Assembly (NCBI RefSeq): GCF_900174485.1
Contig: NZ_LT837803.1
Coordinates: forward strand, 1,875,305-1,939,304
Source: Sterolibacterium denitrificans
GTDB taxonomy: Bacteria; Pseudomonadota; Gammaproteobacteria; Burkholderiales; Rhodocyclaceae
DNA: 64,000 nucleotides
Reading direction: 5' to 3'
In this document: positions 61,418 through 64,000 of the stretch, piece by piece
Layout of the letters: each line of letters begins with the position of its first letter
How positions within the stretch are numbered: position 1 is the stretch's first letter
Notes under the pieces: generated by a model
Told to the model about the DNA's origin: nothing
The model's input: only the letters and a program-made list of their open reading frames with translations
The model's database searches: none
Program-made: the position numbers and the translations under genes

Positions 61418-63439
61418 TTACTCCCCGGCCTGCGCGCGGCCTTCCCGGGCTGGGCTAGCGGCGGCGGGAGCGAGCAGCATGTGGACGGCGCAGACGGCCA
61501 AGCCTTGGTCGCCCGGCTCGATGACCAGACGCAGGCCATGGCGCGCGCAAGTGGCCTGCACGCGTGGCACGCAGGCGTGAGCTGCCGCCACGATCACGCT
61601 GCGGCGGCAGGCGGGCAGCAATTGGGGCAGGATCGCGTTGAGCAAGGCATCGTCGGCATCCGCGGCAATCAGCACATGATCGATGCGATCGCATGGCAAG
61701 CCCTGCTCCAATGCCACGGGGTCGGCGATCTGCAGGATCAGCGCGTCCGTATCGGGCTGGAGCAGCAGCGCATTGCCCTGGGCATGGAGGTTTTGCGGGC
61801 AGGCCAGCGGTTCGGCGCCGATGCGCGCGTTTGGCCCATTGGCCACTCCAGCCAATCCCGCCTGCAAGCCGGCGGCGGCCAGATGCTGCGCGATGTCGTC
61901 GGCGAGCGAGCCGGCAGCCGAACGCCCCAGTACCGCGATGCTGGGAATGCGCCCGTCGCCGTGGAGCAGATGCCCGAGAATCTCCGCGTAGAGATGCCCC
62001 GCCGTCACTACGTTGAATTGCGGCTGGCCGTTGACCTCGCAGATCAATGCGCCGCTTTCGCGCCAGGATGTGGCAATGTCGGGTATCAGCAAGTCGATGC
62101 CGGCCAGATCGAGTCCCAGCAGCCTGGTGGCGCGTTCGGCCAGGGCTCGGTTATCGGCATGCACCTGGTCGTTGACTGCCACCGGATAGCCGCCCCGGCT
62201 TACGTTGGCCGTGCGGCGCAAGGTAACTTGCCGGCCGCTTGCCGGAACACTGTCGATGTCGAGGCCGGCGGCAGCGAGCAGGGTTTTTGCTTCGTCGTCG
62301 AGTTCGAGCGGATACAGCGGCGTGGCGGCAGTCGGACTCCGGCGCGGATCGCGATTGGTCTCGTCCACCAGTTCCTGCACGGTGTGAACGCCATCTCCGC
62401 GCACGCCGCCCGGCACGCGCTCGATGGCCCACAACAGGCGACCATTCAGCACGGAAAGGCGATAGTCCCGGCCATGGAAATGCTTTTCCAGCAGAATTTC
62501 CTGCGTATGTTTGCGCGCCGCCTCGAAGGCTTGCCTCACCTCGTCGGCGCTGCCCAGGCCGGCGGCCACGCCGACGCCGCCATCCAGATCGGCCGGCTTG
62601 ATGACGACCGGATAGCCGATCCGCTCGGCGGTGGCGACGGCCGCATCGGCGTCGGTGACGGAAAGCGGCGCGGAACCCGGCAGACCGCCGCGCCGCAGCA
62701 GGTTGCCGGTGAGCGCCTTGTGGCGGGCGATGCGGCTGGCGATATTGCCGGTCGCATCGGTGAATGAGCTGTCCATCCGGCGCGCCTGCCGTCCCTGGCC
62801 GAACTGCAGGATGCCGCCGCCCAGGTGCTGCCAGGGAATATCGAGGGCATGGGCGGCATCGACGAAATGCAGGCTGTTGGTGTTTTGCGGGAAATGACGC
62901 TTGAGCTGCGTCAACAGGTGCTCGGCCTCCGTGCGCAACTCGTCATCGAACCGTTCGACCGCATCGCCCGCCTCTCGCGCGGCCAGGCGATTGCTCCAGC
63001 GTTCCAGCCAGCGCACCACCAGCAGCGTCGCTTGCGGCTCCAGGCCAGGCAGCAACAGCATGGGATCATGGCGCTTGTCACGCCAGCGCAGAATGTGGCC
63101 GTCTTCGTAAATGGGCAGTCTGGCGGCACGCTGGATGATCCTGTTCCACTGCAAAAGGCGCATCAGCACGGGATCGCTGCCGGGAGGAAGCGGCTCTGGG
63201 CCGGCGGCATGGGGAAAAGCGATTCGCCATGCGGCATCGAGCGAATCCGGCCAACCGGCCGCACCGCGCCGCACGCCAACCGCCAGCGCAGGTTGGCGCA
63301 AACCCTGCCGGAATCCGGGCAGGGCAGCAGGATTGCCGCTGATGCGCCAGAACAAGGGTGGCGGACCGGAGGTGTCTGGCGGATTGGATGGATTGGACAG
63401 ACTGGACGTATCGGATATATCGGACATATCTGGATTCAT
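61418..63439 (-). CDS. Cyanophycin-synthetase-like ATP-grasp ligase with degenerate Mur-ligase remnant
   Basis: The product is 673 residues. A low-complexity Ser/Asp/Pro start and CphA-like N-terminal domain (NSLHFVDAAHALDIPWQHLGGG, LQFGQGRQARRMDSSFTDAT) precede an ATP-grasp with IASRIARHKALTGNLLRRGG, VVIKPADLDGGVGVAAGL, ERVPGGVRGDGVHTVQELV and ALICEVNGQPQF. From about residue 495 the sequence follows the start of a CphA Mur-ligase domain, but the P-loop is GRSAAGSL instead of GTNGKTTT and the domain is truncated. The ATP-grasp is probably active and the Mur part not. It starts 14 bases after the TIM-barrel gene. Confidence 0.82.
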   Translation of the reverse strand: MNPDMSDISDTSSLSNPSNPPDTSGPPPLFWRISGNPAALPGFRQGLRQPALAVGVRRGAAGWPDSLDAAWRIAFPHAAGPEPLPPGSDPVLMRLLQWNRIIQRAARLPIYEDGHILRWRDKRHDPMLLLPGLEPQATLLVVRWLERWSNRLAAREAGDAVERFDDELRTEAEHLLTQLKRHFPQNTNSLHFVDAAHALDIPWQHLGGGILQFGQGRQARRMDSSFTDATGNIASRIARHKALTGNLLRRGGLPGSAPLSVTDADAAVATAERIGYPVVIKPADLDGGVGVAAGLGSADEVRQAFEAARKHTQEILLEKHFHGRDYRLSVLNGRLLWAIERVPGGVRGDGVHTVQELVDETNRDPRRSPTAATPLYPLELDDEAKTLLAAAGLDIDSVPASGRQVTLRRTANVSRGGYPVAVNDQVHADNRALAERATRLLGLDLAGIDLLIPDIATSWRESGALICEVNGQPQFNVVTAGHLYAEILGHLLHGDGRIPSIAVLGRSAAGSLADDIAQHLAAAGLQAGLAGVANGPNARIGAEPLACPQNLHAQGNALLLQPDTDALILQIADPVALEQGLPCDRIDHVLIAADADDALLNAILPQLLPACRRSVIVAAAHACVPRVQATCARHGLRLVIEPGDQGLAVCAVHMLLAPAAASPAREGRAQAGE

Positions 63440-63453
63440 TGGCCGGGGTATCG

Positions 63454-64000
63454 TCAGGGTTGTCCGGGCGGATGTTTTGCGGCGCTGGCACGCGCATCAC
63501 AGGAAGCCAGGAATCGGGAGGTTGCGCTCATTACCTGTTTTGCCCTCGAGAGGGGAGAAAATTGCAAAATCAGCTGATCGTTGGGCACTTCCACGCTGAT
63601 CAGGGCAGATGCCGGAATATGCTCAAGCAACTTTTTCAGCGGCAACTCGCCGTCGCCGGGAAGCAGCCGCCGGGTTCTGGCTTCGCGGCGAATTGCGGCG
63701 GGTTCGGCATCGAACCGGAGAGGCGCATCGCAAATCTGGAATACGTGCATCCGCATCGGGTCGATCTGCCCGAAAACCTCGAAGTCCGCGCCTGTGCGCG
63801 AGAAATGAAAGGCATCGAGCAGAATGCCCGCATTGGCCTGCCTTGCATTATCCACCACGCGGGCCGCGCTCTCGATACGGTCGAGGGCAGTCCATGGAAT
63901 GGCTTCAAGATTCATGTTCAAGCCGTAAGGCGCGGCGCGTTCGCACAGGGCGGCGAAGTTCGCGGTCAAGCGCCCTTCGTCGGGATCGTCGCCGATCACG
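63454..64000 (-). CDS. Sugar phosphate isomerase/epimerase-like TIM-barrel protein (5' part off window)
   Basis: The C-terminal ~180 residues are visible; the frame is open to the right edge. Landmarks of xylose-isomerase-like barrels are GLNMNLEAIPWT with a metal-binding Glu, NAGILLDAFHFSRTG with Asp and His, MHVFQICDAPLRF and LISVEVPND with a late Glu. Such proteins isomerise or epimerise sugars, inositols or keto acids. It lies 14 bases upstream of the ATP-grasp gene, so it belongs to the same operon and may provide a building block. Confidence 0.82.
   Translation of the reverse strand, partial: VIGDDPDEGRLTANFAALCERAAPYGLNMNLEAIPWTALDRIESAARVVDNARQANAGILLDAFHFSRTGADFEVFGQIDPMRMHVFQICDAPLRFDAEPAAIRREARTRRLLPGDGELPLKKLLEHIPASALISVEVPNDQLILQFSPLSRAKQVMSATSRFLASCDARASAAKHPPGQP

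Overview
This is GC-rich chromosomal DNA from a betaproteobacterium. The evidence is the gene content and order (pyrG-kdsA-eno-ftsB, class II fumarase, quinone-linked pyrD, an rbbA-type ABC exporter, tesA/ybbA) together with a dif site of the Proteobacterial XerCD type. The lipid and steroid-like oxidation genes on the right would suit a member of the Sterolibacteriaceae/Rhodocyclales group, but that placement is an inference. No rRNA or tRNA gene and no CRISPR array was seen.

Layout. (1) 1-3052: a small toxin-like island with an unknown protein coupled to a PIN-domain protein, then a Fic protein with an AbiEi-like N-terminal domain. (2) 3227-13266: a DUF481 outer-membrane protein, the pyrG-kdsA-eno-ftsB operon behind a good sigma70-type promoter, then gamma-carbonic anhydrase, a parvulin lipoprotein, pyrD, fumC, a REP-like element and a methyltransferase. 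(3) 13306-20892: a yhiI-rbbA-yhhJ-type exporter operon, tesA and ybbA divergent with overlapping start codons, and an alpha/beta hydrolase. (4) 20976-33091: a surface-protein region. A mini trimeric autotransporter is divergent from a 2100-residue repeat/RTX protein, which is followed by a complete type I secretion system (ABC, adaptor, TolC-like). (5) 33109-39550: an mqsRA pair and then a complete 5.6-kb filamentous prophage (inovirus) integrated exactly at the chromosomal dif site, so the window spans the replication terminus. (6) 39672-43741: a porin, small periplasmic phosphate-binding-like protein and chemoreceptor cluster, plus a small unknown protein. (7) 44152-57196: a fatty-acid/steroid-type beta-oxidation region (FabG4-like, MaoC-like, DUF4442, FadI-like thiolase, FadD, START-like protein, OmpW, crotonase, dienoyl-CoA reductase, ChoD-like GMC oxidoreductase). 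Its first promoter overlaps a PsrA-like operator. (8) 57258-58361: a diguanylate cyclase, then a decayed GMC gene fragment. (9) 58721-64000: an unusual minus-strand operon with two cyanophycin-synthetase-like ATP-grasp proteins, a Stf0-type sulfotransferase and a TIM-barrel isomerase-like protein that runs off the window.

The most interesting items are listed here. The prophage junction lies inside the phage regulator gene, so integration would exchange that protein's C-terminus. The ATP-grasp/sulfotransferase operon looks like an undescribed small-molecule or peptide pathway, and one of its ligases carries a degenerate Mur-ligase remnant. The PsrA-type palindrome overlaps the promoter of the lipid operon.
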